A stretch of 64,000 bases of DNA, taken from assembly GCA_023249405.1 (NCBI GenBank), contig JAHFCR010000003.1, positions 46,008-110,007 on the forward strand, given 5' to 3'. The DNA is from Peptococcaceae bacterium. GTDB taxonomy: Bacteria; Bacillota; DSM-12270; Thermacetogeniales; Thermacetogeniaceae. Positions 52,252 to 62,307 of this stretch are shown here, in pieces. The notes beneath the pieces are model-generated. The model was given only the letters and a program-made list of their open reading frames with translations, was not told the DNA's origin and ran no database searches. The translations under genes and the position numbers were made by a program. Numbering within the stretch: the first letter of the stretch is position 1; each line of letters opens with the position of its first letter.

Positions 52252-54946
52252 CACCTGCGTCTTCCACCATTTCCGGCTCAGGAATCTTGCCCAAAGTTGT
52301 CTCGTCCAGGGGGAGAGTGAAGGTGACCACAGCGCCTCCGCCCTGGTTTCCGTCCACCCAGATTTGTCCGCCATGGGCCTCGACGATCGCCTTGCAGATA
52401 GTCAGCCCCAGGCCGGTGCCGCCGATCTGACGGGTCGTGCGCAGGCGGTAAAACTTATCGAAGACCAATTCCCGGTCCTCCTCCGGGATGCCGGGGCCGT
52501 GGTCGGCCACGGCGATCTGCAGTTCCTGGCCATGCCGGGCAGCGGTGATGGCAATTTCCAGATCCGGGCCGGAGTATTTGGCCGCATTATCCAGCAGATT
52601 GACCAGCACCTGCTCGATCAGCACAAAATCGATCAGCGCCAGGGGCAGGTCTGGAGCAGCAACGATCTTTATTGAACGGCTGCGCAGGGCGTCAACCCGG
52701 CCAGCGGCAACGCCGATCAGGTCCTGCAGGTCGCACCACTCCTTGTTTAACTGCAGGTAGCCGCTCTCCACCCGCGCCATATCCAGCAGGTTGTTGACCA
52801 GGCGGTCCATGCGCAACGCCCCCTGCTTGATCGTTTGCAGCAGATCCCGGCGCGCTGCGGGGCTGTATATCTCATCCTCGTCTACCAGGCCGGTCACCGC
52901 TCCGATGATCGAGGTCAGGGGGGTGCGCAGTTCGTGGGAAATAGAGTTGAACAAAGCAGTATGCAATCGTTCTGATTCTGCCAGCAGGTGCGTCACTTTC
53001 GCCTGTTCGACCAGCTGGATGCGGTTGATGGCCACCGCTCCCAGGCTGGCGAAGGCCTCCAGCAATCTGCGCTGTTCAGCCGAGAGATGCCCCGGGCCCT
53101 GGGGCCTGATCCCCATCACGCCCAGAATGCCCTGTTCCGTGCGCATGGGCACATAGGTGCAGTCGGCCCCCACCAGCGTGTCTGTCCCCCTCCCCGCGGT
53201 CTGGCCGCGCTCATATACCCAGATGGCTACCGCTTTTTCATTTTCATCTACCTGGATCTGTTGCTGCGCATCAGATTCTGCCCTGATTGCCAGCTGATCA
53301 TCTGCATTCGGCAACAGGATCATTACCTGGCTGTCAACGATCTCAGAGACCTTCCTGACCACCTGCCCCAGCACCTTATCCAGCTCATTGGTGGCGGCGA
53401 TCTCCCTGCTCAAGGCATACAGGGCAGATGTCCTGGCCTCCCGCTGCTTGGCATTGATAATGTTCTGGCGCAGGCGATCTGACAGTGAACCGGTCAAAAA
53501 AGCTACCAGCAGAAAGATGGCAAAGCTGATCAGATAGCGCACATCGTAGACAGTGAACCTGAAGGTGGGGGGAACAAAGAAGAAATCGAAGGAGATGACT
53601 CCCAGTATGGCCGCCATCACCGAGTAATGCTGCCCCCAGACAACAGCGCTCAGCAACACCGGCAGCAGATAGAGCATGGCGATATTGACCGGTCCCAAAT
53701 AGGAGTTGAGCGGAAAGGCGATCACGGTGATCAGGGTGATCATGACCAGAAGCGCCACATAGGGGAAAAACCTGACTGGCTCCCTGCTGATCGCCGGCCC
53801 GTGATGGCTGGCATTATCCGATTGTTTGCCGGAAATCACGTGGACGCTGATCCCCTCGCTGCGCTTGATCACCTGGTCGACAACAGAGCCATGCAGCCAT
53901 TCCCAGAACAGCGGCTTCAGAGGCTTCCCGATGATGATCTGGGTAATGTTGTGTTTTCTGGCGAAGCTCAAGATCTCTTCAGCCACGTCATTCCCCGTGA
54001 TGGTGACCGTCTCAGCTCCCAGTTCCTCTGACAGTTGCATATTTTTTAGCAGCCTTCCATGTTCAACCTCGCTGCCAGGCACATGATTCGATGCATCGAT
54101 ATAGACGGCAAACCACTCGGCCTGCATGTTGGCAGCCATACGGCGGGCCAGGCGAATCAGCCTGGCCGCGAAGGGGCTGGGGCTGATGCAGACCATCACC
54201 TTCTCTCCGGCAGACCAGGGCCCGGCGATGGCATGCGCCCTCATGTATGTTTCCATCTGCTGATCGACACGCTGCGCTGTATGGCGCAACGCCAGCTCTC
54301 GCAGAGCGTTGATGTTGCCCGGGCGAAAGAACTTGTGCAGGGCTTCGGCGGCCTTGTCGGGCACGTAGACCTTGCCGTCTTTAAAGCGTTGGATCAGCTC
54401 CTCCGGAGGCACGTCGACCAGCTGGATCTCGGCATTTTCCAGAATCTTGTCCGGTACCGTCTCTCTCACGTTGATGCCGGTAATCTGGGCGACCACATCG
54501 TTCAGACTCTCCAGGTGCTGGATGTTCAGGGTGGTGTAGACGTCGATCCCGGCCGCCAGTAGCTCCTGCACATCCTGGTAGCGCTTGGGGTGGCGCGAAC
54601 CGGGGATATTGGTATGGGCCAGCTCATCCACCAGGGCGATGGCAGGCTGGCGGGCCAGGATGGCATCCAGATCCATCTCGGCAAAGACTCGATCCTGATA
54701 TTCCAGGCTGCGCGGCGGGATCGCCGGCAGCCCCTTAAGCAGCGCCTCAGTATCCGCACGGCCATGAGTCTCCACCCAGCCCGCCAGCACGTCCAGGCCT
54801 TCCTCCAGGCGCTCCCGGGCGGTCTCGAGCATGGAGTAGGTCTTCCCGACACCCGCCGCCGCGCCCAGAAATATGGTCAGGGCACCGCGGCCATCCTCCT
54901 TGATGCAGGCCAGAATCGCCTCCGGATCGGCTCGCTTCTCGCTCAT
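52235..54946 (-). CDS. kdpD: KdpD sensor histidine kinase
   Basis: 903 residues. The N-terminal KdpD domain has a Walker A GAAAGVGKT at 28-36 and DELAHTNIPGSRHPKR; then a Usp-like domain (VMVCISPSPFAARLIRLARR), four membrane helices, a GAF-like region, and a kinase core with the H-box SHELRTPLTSI near 667, N box and GTGLGL. It senses K+ limitation or turgor and phosphorylates KdpE. Intact and of normal length. Confidence 0.96.
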   Translation of the reverse strand: MSEKRADPEAILACIKEDGRGALTIFLGAAAGVGKTYSMLETARERLEEGLDVLAGWVETHGRADTEALLKGLPAIPPRSLEYQDRVFAEMDLDAILARQPAIALVDELAHTNIPGSRHPKRYQDVQELLAAGIDVYTTLNIQHLESLNDVVAQITGINVRETVPDKILENAEIQLVDVPPEELIQRFKDGKVYVPDKAAEALHKFFRPGNINALRELALRHTAQRVDQQMETYMRAHAIAGPWSAGEKVMVCISPSPFAARLIRLARRMAANMQAEWFAVYIDASNHVPGSEVEHGRLLKNMQLSEELGAETVTITGNDVAEEILSFARKHNITQIIIGKPLKPLFWEWLHGSVVDQVIKRSEGISVHVISGKQSDNASHHGPAISREPVRFFPYVALLVMITLITVIAFPLNSYLGPVNIAMLYLLPVLLSAVVWGQHYSVMAAILGVISFDFFFVPPTFRFTVYDVRYLISFAIFLLVAFLTGSLSDRLRQNIINAKQREARTSALYALSREIAATNELDKVLGQVVRKVSEIVDSQVMILLPNADDQLAIRAESDAQQQIQVDENEKAVAIWVYERGQTAGRGTDTLVGADCTYVPMRTEQGILGVMGIRPQGPGHLSAEQRRLLEAFASLGAVAINRIQLVEQAKVTHLLAESERLHTALFNSISHELRTPLTSIIGAVTGLVDEDEIYSPAARRDLLQTIKQGALRMDRLVNNLLDMARVESGYLQLNKEWCDLQDLIGVAAGRVDALRSRSIKIVAAPDLPLALIDFVLIEQVLVNLLDNAAKYSGPDLEIAITAARHGQELQIAVADHGPGIPEEDRELVFDKFYRLRTTRQIGGTGLGLTICKAIVEAHGGQIWVDGNQGGGAVVTFTLPLDETTLGKIPEPEMVEDAGDDSGG

Positions 54947-55010
54947 GTCGCAACCTTCCCATCTTTTTAACCCTGTTCAACACCGACAGGCTTTCTTCCT
55001 GCTATGGCGC

Positions 55011-55592
55011 TCACGACCCCAGCCGATCCAGGGCCAGATTGAGCTTCAGCACATTGACCCGGGGTTCCCCCAGGAAACCCCACTGCCGCCCCTCCACGCT
55101 GCCGGCAACCAGTGTTCGCACCTGTGCTTCCGGCAGATTTCTGGCCTTGGCCACCCGCGGCGCCTGCAAGAAAGCGGAGTCCGGTGAGATATCGGGGTCC
55201 AGGCCGCTGGCAGAGGCCGTGACCAGGTCGGCAGGCACCGGGGCATCGGACGGCAGACCGTTTTCCACCCGCACCTGCTTGGCCCGCCCGGCTATCTGGT
55301 CCATCAGTGTCTTGCTGGTAGGGCCCAGGTTGGAGCCTGCCGAACTGGTGGCATCGTAGCCGTTCTGGCCGGCCGCCGAAGGGCGTCCGTGGAAGTAGCG
55401 GGGGCCGGAGAAGTTTTGTCCGATCAGCTCGGAGCCAACGATCTTGCCATTTCTAGAAATCAGCGACCCGTTGGCTTGGTGAGGGAAAAGGAGCTGTGCC
55501 AGACCGGTGATGCACAGGGGATAGATGATACCCCCCAGGACGGTGAAGGCTATCAATATGATCAGGCCGGCAAGCAACTGCTTTCTAATCAT
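55011..55592 (-). CDS. kdpC: Potassium-transporting ATPase KdpC subunit
   Basis: 193 residues, one N-terminal membrane helix ([20 protein letters not shown]) and the KdpC motifs [28 protein letters not shown] and [12 protein letters not shown]. It supports the KdpB-KdpA interaction. I chose ATG 55592 (GGGAAG 7 nt upstream); a GTG two codons earlier is possible. Confidence 0.95.
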   Translation of the reverse strand: MIRKQLLAGLIILIAFTVLGGIIYPLCITGLAQLLFPHQANGSLISRNGKIVGSELIGQNFSGPRYFHGRPSAAGQNGYDATSSAGSNLGPTSKTLMDQIAGRAKQVRVENGLPSDAPVPADLVTASASGLDPDISPDSAFLQAPRVAKARNLPEAQVRTLVAGSVEGRQWGFLGEPRVNVLKLNLALDRLGS

Positions 55593-55629
55593 GATCACGC
55601 TTCCCTTCTTTCGACTTAACTTTGTCGCC

Positions 55630-57690
55630 TTAGGCTACGTGCAATAGTACCAGGATCATGTCGATCAGCTTGATCCCGATAAAGGGAACGATCAGCCCGC
55701 CCACGCCGTAGATCAGCATGTTGCGCTTCAGAATGGCGTTGGCGCCCAATGGACGGTAGGCCACGCCTTTTAAGGCCAGGGGCACCAGGGCCACAATGAT
55801 CAGGGCGTTGAAGATCACCGCCGAAAGGATGGCGCTCTGGGGAGTGGCCAGCCTCATAATGTTTAATTGTCCCAACTCCGGGTAGGTGACCGTGAACATC
55901 GCCGGGATGATGGCGAAGTATTTGGCCACGTCATTGGCGATGCTGAAGGTGGTCAGCGAACCCCGGGTGATCAGCAGTTGTTTGCCGATCTCCACCACCT
56001 CCATCAGTTTGGTGGGATTGCTGTCCAAGTCTACCATGTTGCCGGCCTCCTTGGCTGCTTGCGTGCCGGTATGCATGGCCACGCCGACATCGGCCTGGGC
56101 CAGGGCCGGGGCGTCGTTGGTACCATCCCCGGTCATGGCCACCAGGTGTCCCTGATCCTGGTATTCCCGGATCAGCTTCAGTTTCGTCTCCGGGTTGGCC
56201 TCTGCCAGAAAGTCATCCACACCGGACTCGGCGGCGATCGCCGCCGCAGTGATCGGATTGTCCCCGGTGATCATGATCGTCTTGATGCCCATGCGGCGCA
56301 GTTCGGCGAAACGCTCCTTGATACCGCCCTTGACGATATCCTTGAGGTGGATCACCCCTAGAGCCTGGCCGTTCTCCGCTACTAACAGGGGAGTACTGCC
56401 CTGCTTGGAGATCCCCACCGCAATCGCTTTGATCTCAGGCGACAGGGCGCCTCCCTTGCCGATCAGATATGCCTCGATAGCATCGATGGCGCCCTTGCGG
56501 ATCTCTCTGCCCTCCATATCGACCCCGCTCATCCGGGTCATAGCGCTGAAGGGAACGAAGGTGGCCTTAAGGCCGGCCAGATCGCGCTGTCGCAGATGGT
56601 ACTCGTTCTTGGCCAGCACCACGATGCTGCGTCCCTCCGGAGTCTCGTCAGCCAGAGAGGAGAGCTGGGCGGCATCCGCCAGCCTCTCCACCGGCACCCC
56701 CGGGGCGGGAGCGAACTCGGTGGCCATGCGGTTGCCCAGGGTGATCGTGCCGGTCTTGTCGAGCAGCAGGACATCCACGTCGCCTGCCGCCTCCACTGCC
56801 CGTCCGGACATGGCCAGCATGTTCCGTTTCAGCATGCGGTCCATGCCGGCGATGCCGATGGCGCTCAGCAAACCGCCGATGGTAGTGGGGATCAGGCAGA
56901 CCAATAAGGCAAGCAGTATCGGAATCGAGACCGAGCTTCCCGAGTAGATAGCGAAGGGCTCCAGGGTGGCACAGGCCAGCAAAAAGATGATGGTGAGCCC
57001 GATCAGCAGAATGATCAACGCAACCTCATTCGGTGTCTTCTTGCGTCTTGCACCCTCCACCAGCTGGATCATGCGGTCCAGGAAGGTCTCGCCCGGGTTG
57101 GCGGTAATCTTCACCTTGATCCAGTCAGAGAGCACCTTGGTGCCACCCGTGACAGCGCTGCGGTCACCGCCCGACTCCCGGATCACCGGAGCAGACTCCC
57201 CGGTGATGGCGCTCTCGTCAACCGAGGCGATCCCCTCGATAATCTCGCCGTCGCCGGGGATATACTCCCCAGCTTCCACGTATACCACGTCTCCTTTGCG
57301 CAGGGAGGATGCCGGAACTTTTTCCCGCCTGTCTCCAACCAGCCTGGTGGCTATGGTCTCGCTGCGCGTCCGGCGCAGGGCGTCCGCCTGAGCCTTGCCG
57401 CGCCCTTCGGCCACCGCCTCCGCAAAGTTGGCGAAGAGTACCGTGATCCAGAGCCAGACGGCGATCTGGATGTTGAGCCAGATGCTTGCCGCGTGACCGA
57501 TAGCCAGGTCGCGGATGATAAAGAAGGTGATCAGGGCAGCCCCCACCTCGACCACCAACATCACCGGATTACGCCATAACGTTGCCGGGTTCAGTTTGGG
57601 GAAGGAGGCGAGGATCGCCTGCCACAACATCTGACCGCTGAACCCGCCTCTATGCTGCTGTTTCAATGCCAACTCCTGAAGCTCTGCCAT
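55630..57690 (-). CDS. kdpB: Potassium-transporting P-type ATPase KdpB
   Basis: 686 residues, a P-type ATPase with all motifs: TGES in [10 protein letters not shown], the phosphorylation site [27 protein letters not shown] and seven membrane helices. It powers K+ movement through KdpA. Confidence 0.97.
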   Translation of the reverse strand: MAELQELALKQQHRGGFSGQMLWQAILASFPKLNPATLWRNPVMLVVEVGAALITFFIIRDLAIGHAASIWLNIQIAVWLWITVLFANFAEAVAEGRGKAQADALRRTRSETIATRLVGDRREKVPASSLRKGDVVYVEAGEYIPGDGEIIEGIASVDESAITGESAPVIRESGGDRSAVTGGTKVLSDWIKVKITANPGETFLDRMIQLVEGARRKKTPNEVALIILLIGLTIIFLLACATLEPFAIYSGSSVSIPILLALLVCLIPTTIGGLLSAIGIAGMDRMLKRNMLAMSGRAVEAAGDVDVLLLDKTGTITLGNRMATEFAPAPGVPVERLADAAQLSSLADETPEGRSIVVLAKNEYHLRQRDLAGLKATFVPFSAMTRMSGVDMEGREIRKGAIDAIEAYLIGKGGALSPEIKAIAVGISKQGSTPLLVAENGQALGVIHLKDIVKGGIKERFAELRRMGIKTIMITGDNPITAAAIAAESGVDDFLAEANPETKLKLIREYQDQGHLVAMTGDGTNDAPALAQADVGVAMHTGTQAAKEAGNMVDLDSNPTKLMEVVEIGKQLLITRGSLTTFSIANDVAKYFAIIPAMFTVTYPELGQLNIMRLATPQSAILSAVIFNALIIVALVPLALKGVAYRPLGANAILKRNMLIYGVGGLIVPFIGIKLIDMILVLLHVA

Positions 57691-57705
57691 TATTCTGCCC
57701 CCCTG

Positions 57706-59412
57706 CTAAAAAACTTTTCCTGACCACATCAGTAAATGCTCAACGAGAGGCCCTAAAGCCAGGGCCGGGAAGAAAGTCAGCGCTCCCACGATGAGCACCA
57801 CGCTCGCCAGCACGACGGCAAAGAAGGGACCGATCGTCTGGAAGGTGCCCGGACCTGCCGGGATGCTCTTTTTGCGCACCATCGTTCCGGCGATCACCAG
57901 CACCGGTATCAATACGCCGAAGCGGCCGACGAACATGTTGAAGGCCAGTCCGAGGTTATAGAAAAGCGTGTTGCCGTTCAGCCCGGCAAAGGCGCTGCCG
58001 TTGTTGCCCGCCGCCGAGGCGAAGGCATAGAGGATCTCGCTCAGGCCGTGCGGCCCTGGATTGAGGATCGAGGATGTGCCGGCTTTCGTCACCGAGGCGG
58101 TGGCGGCGCCGATCAGGATGCATGCTGACGGCAGCAGAATTGCCAGTATGCCCATCTTGATCTCCATGGATTCGATCTTCTTTCCGAGGTATTCTGGCGT
58201 GCGTCCCACCATCAACCCGATGATGAACACGGTTAACAGCACGAAGACCAGCATTCCGTACAGGCCACAGCCGACACCCCCGAAGACTACCTCCCCCAGC
58301 TTGATCTGGAGCATGGCGATAAAGCCGGACAGGGGGGTGAGGCTATCGTGCATGGCATTCACCGCCCCGTTGGCTACAGCAGTGGTGGCGGTGGCAAAGA
58401 GAGCGGAATTGGCGATGCCGAAACGCACCTCCTTGCCCTCCATGGCGGTCGGACTGCTGACGTGGAGGGCGCTGATCAGCGGGTTTCCTGTGGCCTCGCT
58501 CCAGTAAGAGATGCCCAGAAAGATCACGAACATGATCAGCATCGCCCCCAGGACGGCGTGTCCCTGGCGCCGGTCGTCGACCATGTGTCCATAGGTGAAG
58601 ACCAGCCCGGCCGGGATCAGCATGATCAGCAACATGGTCAGGAGATTGGTCAGCGGCGTGGAGTTTTCAAAAGGATGGGCGGAGTTGGCGTTGAAGAAGC
58701 CACCGCCGTTGGAACCCAGCATTTTGATCGCTTCCTGGGAGGCCACCGGCCCGACAGCGATGGTCTGCTGCGCCCCCTCCAGGGTCTGGGCAGTCACGTA
58801 TGGATGCAGGGTCTGAATCACGCCCTGCGAGGCAAATAACAGGGCAAAAATTATCGAGAGAGGCAGCAAAATCCAGAGTACGGTGCGGGTCAGGTCCACC
58901 CAGAAGTTGCCGATGGAGTTGGCCTGGCGCCGGACCAGGCCGCGGATCAGAGCGATCAGCACAGCCATGGCGGTGGCCGCCGAGAGGAAGTTCTGCACCG
59001 TCAGGCCGGCCATCTGGGTCAGGTAGCTCATGGCAGACTCCCCGCCGTAATTCTGCCAGTTGGTGTTGGTCACGAAGCTCACCGCCGTGTTGAGCGCCAG
59101 GTCCCACTTCACCCCCGGGAAGTGCTGCGGGTTGAACGGCAGGTGCCCCTGCGCCAGTTGCATCAGGAACAGCAGCACGATTCCCAGGATGTTGAGGGCC
59201 ATGACGGCCACGGTATACTCCCACCAGCCCATCTCATGATCGGGGTCGACTCCGGATATCTTGTAGAAGAGCCTTTCCAGCGGGTTCAGCACCGGGTCCA
59301 GCCAGGTACGCTGACCGCGATAGACCTTCGCCATATACCGCCCCAGAGGCCACGCCAGCAATAGAAAAAGGATGATGAAAAACCCTAGTTGCAGCAGGTC
59401 CATACTTTTCAT
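57706..59412 (-). CDS. kdpA: Potassium-transporting ATPase KdpA subunit
   Basis: 568 residues with ten membrane helices; the K+ selectivity-filter repeats include TNTNWQNYGGES, LGSNGGGFFNANSAHP, and AAGNNGSAFAG. KdpA is the K+ channel-like subunit. The ATG follows the kdpF TAG with no gap; GGAGG lies 8 nt upstream within the kdpF end. A second Met two codons later is also possible. Confidence 0.97.
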   Translation of the reverse strand: MKSMDLLQLGFFIILFLLLAWPLGRYMAKVYRGQRTWLDPVLNPLERLFYKISGVDPDHEMGWWEYTVAVMALNILGIVLLFLMQLAQGHLPFNPQHFPGVKWDLALNTAVSFVTNTNWQNYGGESAMSYLTQMAGLTVQNFLSAATAMAVLIALIRGLVRRQANSIGNFWVDLTRTVLWILLPLSIIFALLFASQGVIQTLHPYVTAQTLEGAQQTIAVGPVASQEAIKMLGSNGGGFFNANSAHPFENSTPLTNLLTMLLIMLIPAGLVFTYGHMVDDRRQGHAVLGAMLIMFVIFLGISYWSEATGNPLISALHVSSPTAMEGKEVRFGIANSALFATATTAVANGAVNAMHDSLTPLSGFIAMLQIKLGEVVFGGVGCGLYGMLVFVLLTVFIIGLMVGRTPEYLGKKIESMEIKMGILAILLPSACILIGAATASVTKAGTSSILNPGPHGLSEILYAFASAAGNNGSAFAGLNGNTLFYNLGLAFNMFVGRFGVLIPVLVIAGTMVRKKSIPAGPGTFQTIGPFFAVVLASVVLIVGALTFFPALALGPLVEHLLMWSGKVF

Positions 59413-59499
59413 CTACAAAACCTCCGCTTTGATCAGACAGTAAACCAGGAAGACCAATAGGCCGACCGTGGTGACGCCTCCTAAAATTAGATCGAACAT
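59413..59499 (-). CDS. kdpF: KdpF small membrane subunit
   Basis: 28 residues (MFDLILGGVTTVGLLVFLVY and a short tail ending KAEVL), a single membrane helix immediately before kdpA. KdpF stabilises the KdpABC complex. It is too small for many gene finders, but AGGGAGGAA lies six nt before the ATG and the position is exactly that of kdpF in other bacteria. Confidence 0.9.
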   Translation of the reverse strand: MFDLILGGVTTVGLLVFLVYCLIKAEVL

Positions 59500-59875
59500 G
59501 TGCTGTTCCTCCCTAAAGTAAACTAGACTGCCCGGCAGGCACCGGCACAAACCTGCTGCTATAGTCTTTGCCATTGTGCCGGCAGATATTGAAGCATCTA
59601 CATTCTAGCAGCGCGCAAGTAAAAATGGGGTTAAAAAAGGATGAAACAAAATAAAAAAAGTATTAATATGCGGACTTCTGAAGGGGGTTTTCCGGAGAAG
59701 TTTTTTATTTTTTTTTAATCAGGGACGTTCATATCTTCACAGCTTTTTAACCGGCCCCTGCCTTACAATCAAACCGACAGCTTTTCTGCAAGGTCAGTAT
59801 TGGGGCCAACGCAACGGAGGCCAACAAGGACCGTGCAGCAGGTGAACGTACGCATAGATCGTGGAGGTGGATATC
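59500..59875. other. 376-bp divergent region upstream of kdpF, with an orphan hairpin
   Basis: No gene. Near kdpF there is GC-rich sequence with GCCGGCACA/TGTGCCGGT-type repeats that may be the KdpE region, but I cannot place a KdpE box. At 59674-59701 ACTTCT / AGAAGT flanks a GAAGGGGG stretch and is followed by TTTTTTATTTTTTTTT on the plus strand, an intrinsic-terminator shape with no gene before it. It could end a short leader or small RNA upstream of the 59876 gene. Confidence 0.45.
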
Positions 59876-60547
59876 ATGCATGTGCCAAAAATAATCAATG
59901 CTATTTACGAATACATGGTACGCTCTACTGCCACCACTGTAATCATCCCGGGTCGGCAGAGCATTCTCCTGCGTTATGAAGGAAACCCTCACATTTTTTA
60001 CAACAAAGATATGGGTTTCAAGGTCTATCTGCCGGAGGGCTGGAAGGCTGATGCCATTGACCGTTCCAAGGCCTCCGAACTTAACACAGCCGGGCCCATT
60101 TCCAGATTCAACCTCACCAGGGCAACGGGCATGTTTCATCCCAAGATCGAGTTGCTGATCAAGCAGACAGGCGACATAGACTCCATAGGCTGCCTTGAAC
60201 AGTTGCTTGATTACTACCCTCTGAACAAGCAGGAACTGATCAGATACTACATCGATGAACAATTGCATACTGCCACTATTGAACAGATGCATAGCTGCCC
60301 TGGAAAATCCCATACGTTTCATATCACGAAATATTTTCTTTTCCAGGGCAAAGCCTATATTATATCGGTCAGCGAACTAAGTTCCGGGCATTTAGAAAAA
60401 GAGGCTCAGGCGCTAGAGGAGATCAAACAGATTGTCCAATCCTTTGTGTTTATCGAAAGGGCCAACAGCTATCAAAGTTCGGGGAACATTAGCAAGCGAA
60501 GAGAACAATTAGCGTTGCCAGACAGGTGCCAGGTTAGTTCTAGGTAG
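59876..60547 (+). CDS. Uncharacterised protein with Mog1/PsbP-like middle part
   Basis: 223 residues. GGAGGTGG lies 5 nt before ATG 59876. No signal peptide or clear catalytic motif. The middle (NKDMGFKVYLPEGWKAD ... SRFNLTRATG) resembles PsbP/Mog1-like proteins, a family with several unrelated roles; TKYFLFQGKAYIISVS and QIVQSFVFIERAN at the end fit that fold. Its 3' end overlaps the convergent GGDEF gene by 8 nt. Divergent from kdp, so a link with K+ or osmotic stress is possible but unproven. Confidence 0.65.
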   Translation: MHVPKIINAIYEYMVRSTATTVIIPGRQSILLRYEGNPHIFYNKDMGFKVYLPEGWKADAIDRSKASELNTAGPISRFNLTRATGMFHPKIELLIKQTGDIDSIGCLEQLLDYYPLNKQELIRYYIDEQLHTATIEQMHSCPGKSHTFHITKYFLFQGKAYIISVSELSSGHLEKEAQALEEIKQIVQSFVFIERANSYQSSGNISKRREQLALPDRCQVSSR

Positions 60548-62106
60548 CCTGTTGCACCGGATTACACCGGGATAATTTCAGAAACCCCGCCACCAGTACC
60601 GGGTCGAACTGGGTACCGGAGCATCTTTCAAGTTCTGCAAAGGCTGCATCCGGAGGCATGGCCTTCCTGTAGGGGCGGTCGTTGGTCATGGCCTCATAAG
60701 CGGAGACAACAGCTATGGCCCGGCACTCTACAGGGATCTCGTCCCCCTTCAGGCCTAACGGGTAACCATTGCCATCAAACCATTCATGGTGTTCGTGAAT
60801 CCAATCGGCAATAGGAGCAAGTTCCGACGTCGACCGGGCAATCCGGTAGCCGATCTCACAGTGTCGGCGCATCTCGGCAATTTCCTCAGGGCTAAGCGGA
60901 CCTGGTTTGTTGTGAATGTAGCTGGGCACTCCGATTCGACCGATGTCATGGAACCTGGCCAGCAGGTCCAGATCGGCCAGGCTCTGCCTGCCCAGGCCAA
61001 TAGTACCCGCCAAACGAGTGGCCCACTCCTGAATCCTGGCAGTCTGTTCCTCCGTGGTGATGCCTCTCGCTTCCAATATCTTCATCAGGGTCTTGACAAT
61101 GGCGCTGCTGGCCGTTCTGCTGCGGTTCAGCTTCTCCCGGTACATGTTGCTGTCCGCTTCCTTAAAGAGGACATCCATGCTCTCCAAGGCGTCGCTGCAG
61201 ACGGCGCACCCGATAGATATGCTTATGGGAAGTTCCGGATTGGCTGCATTATAGGCGCCAACGGCATCGCGAATCCGGTCGCAAACGCTTTCCAGCACCT
61301 GCCGATCGTTGACGGGTAGAACCGCAGCAAATTCGTCGCCCCCGATACGGGCCACAATCTCTCCCTGGCGCAAGGTATTTTTGATAATGTTGGCAGTCTC
61401 AATCAGCATGCTGTCGCCGGCATTATGCCCTAAAGTATCGTTTACCAGCTTGAGAGCGTCTGCATCGCAGACAATAACGCCTACCGGAAAAGACCTGCCA
61501 CTTTCCAGCCGCTGCATCTCCTGTTCAAAATAGGCCCGATTGTACAGCTTGGTGAGGGGATCGTGAAAACTCAGGAATTTCAACTGCTCCTCAAACTGTT
61601 TGCGCTCCGTGATGTTGCGAATCACCACGATAACCTGGTTCTCACCAAGAGGCGCCAGCCTGGCCTCGTAGAACTGCTCATTCGGGAGGCGGGCGATGGA
61701 GTACTCGATTACAGCCAGAGACTTGTTTTCAAGCACCTGACGGATCGCCTGATCGAATTGCTTCCCCACCCGGGGATGGGCATCCTGGATCCTCCTCCCG
61801 ATCAGCATTTCATAGGGCAGGTATAAATCTGACTCCCGGCCCACTCTCAGATCCAGGATCGTCCCCTGAGAGTCCAGTTGGAAGTAGAGATCCGGAAGCG
61901 CCTTGAAGATCGCCTGCAGTTCGGAGGCGTCCTGATTCAATGGACTCTCCTGGTGCGGGCTGCCATTGATGGCGATCACCTTACCTCGAGTGTTTGTCAG
62001 CAGGTCAGATTCAGCCGTACCCTTGGAAAGCGCCAGCTTTTCATAGCGCCGGCGCGTTTCAACCAGCTCCTTGATGAGCTGCTCTTTGGTCTTATCGCGG
62101 TCTCTC
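60540..62106 (-). CDS. PAS-GGDEF-HD-GYP cyclic-di-GMP signalling protein
   Basis: 521 residues. PAS domain (FKALPDLYFQLDSQGTI to VVIRNITERK), then a diguanylate cyclase with intact ARIGGDEFAA near 250 and FLSFHDPLTKLYNRAYF, then HD-GYP phosphodiesterase with RFHDIGRIGVP near 387 and HHEWFDGNGYP near 442. It may both make and break c-di-GMP, controlled by PAS. I chose ATG 62106; GGCGG is 7 nt upstream and the chain begins RDRDKTKEQ. Starts up to 62189 are also in frame. Convergent overlap of 8 nt with the upstream plus-strand gene. Confidence 0.92.
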
Positions 62107-62307
62107 ATCCTAATGCCGCCTTCTATGAATCTAATTTTTAGAAACTCTGGGGTACTGCCAGACTTGGGCATTGACCTGCTGTTCCACACTGGACTAAGCG
62201 CATTACGCCAATGATCATATTAGTCATTAATAGTAAGTACGATAACATTTACCATATTCCTTTAGGACTACAGACCTTTTTTCCTCCGGCCATTTCCTGA
62301 TCTCCGG

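Noticed and set aside
59500..59640. Possible c-di-AMP (ydaO-type) riboswitch before kdpF
   Set aside because: The leader is only about 100-150 nt and none of the conserved ydaO segments is visible.
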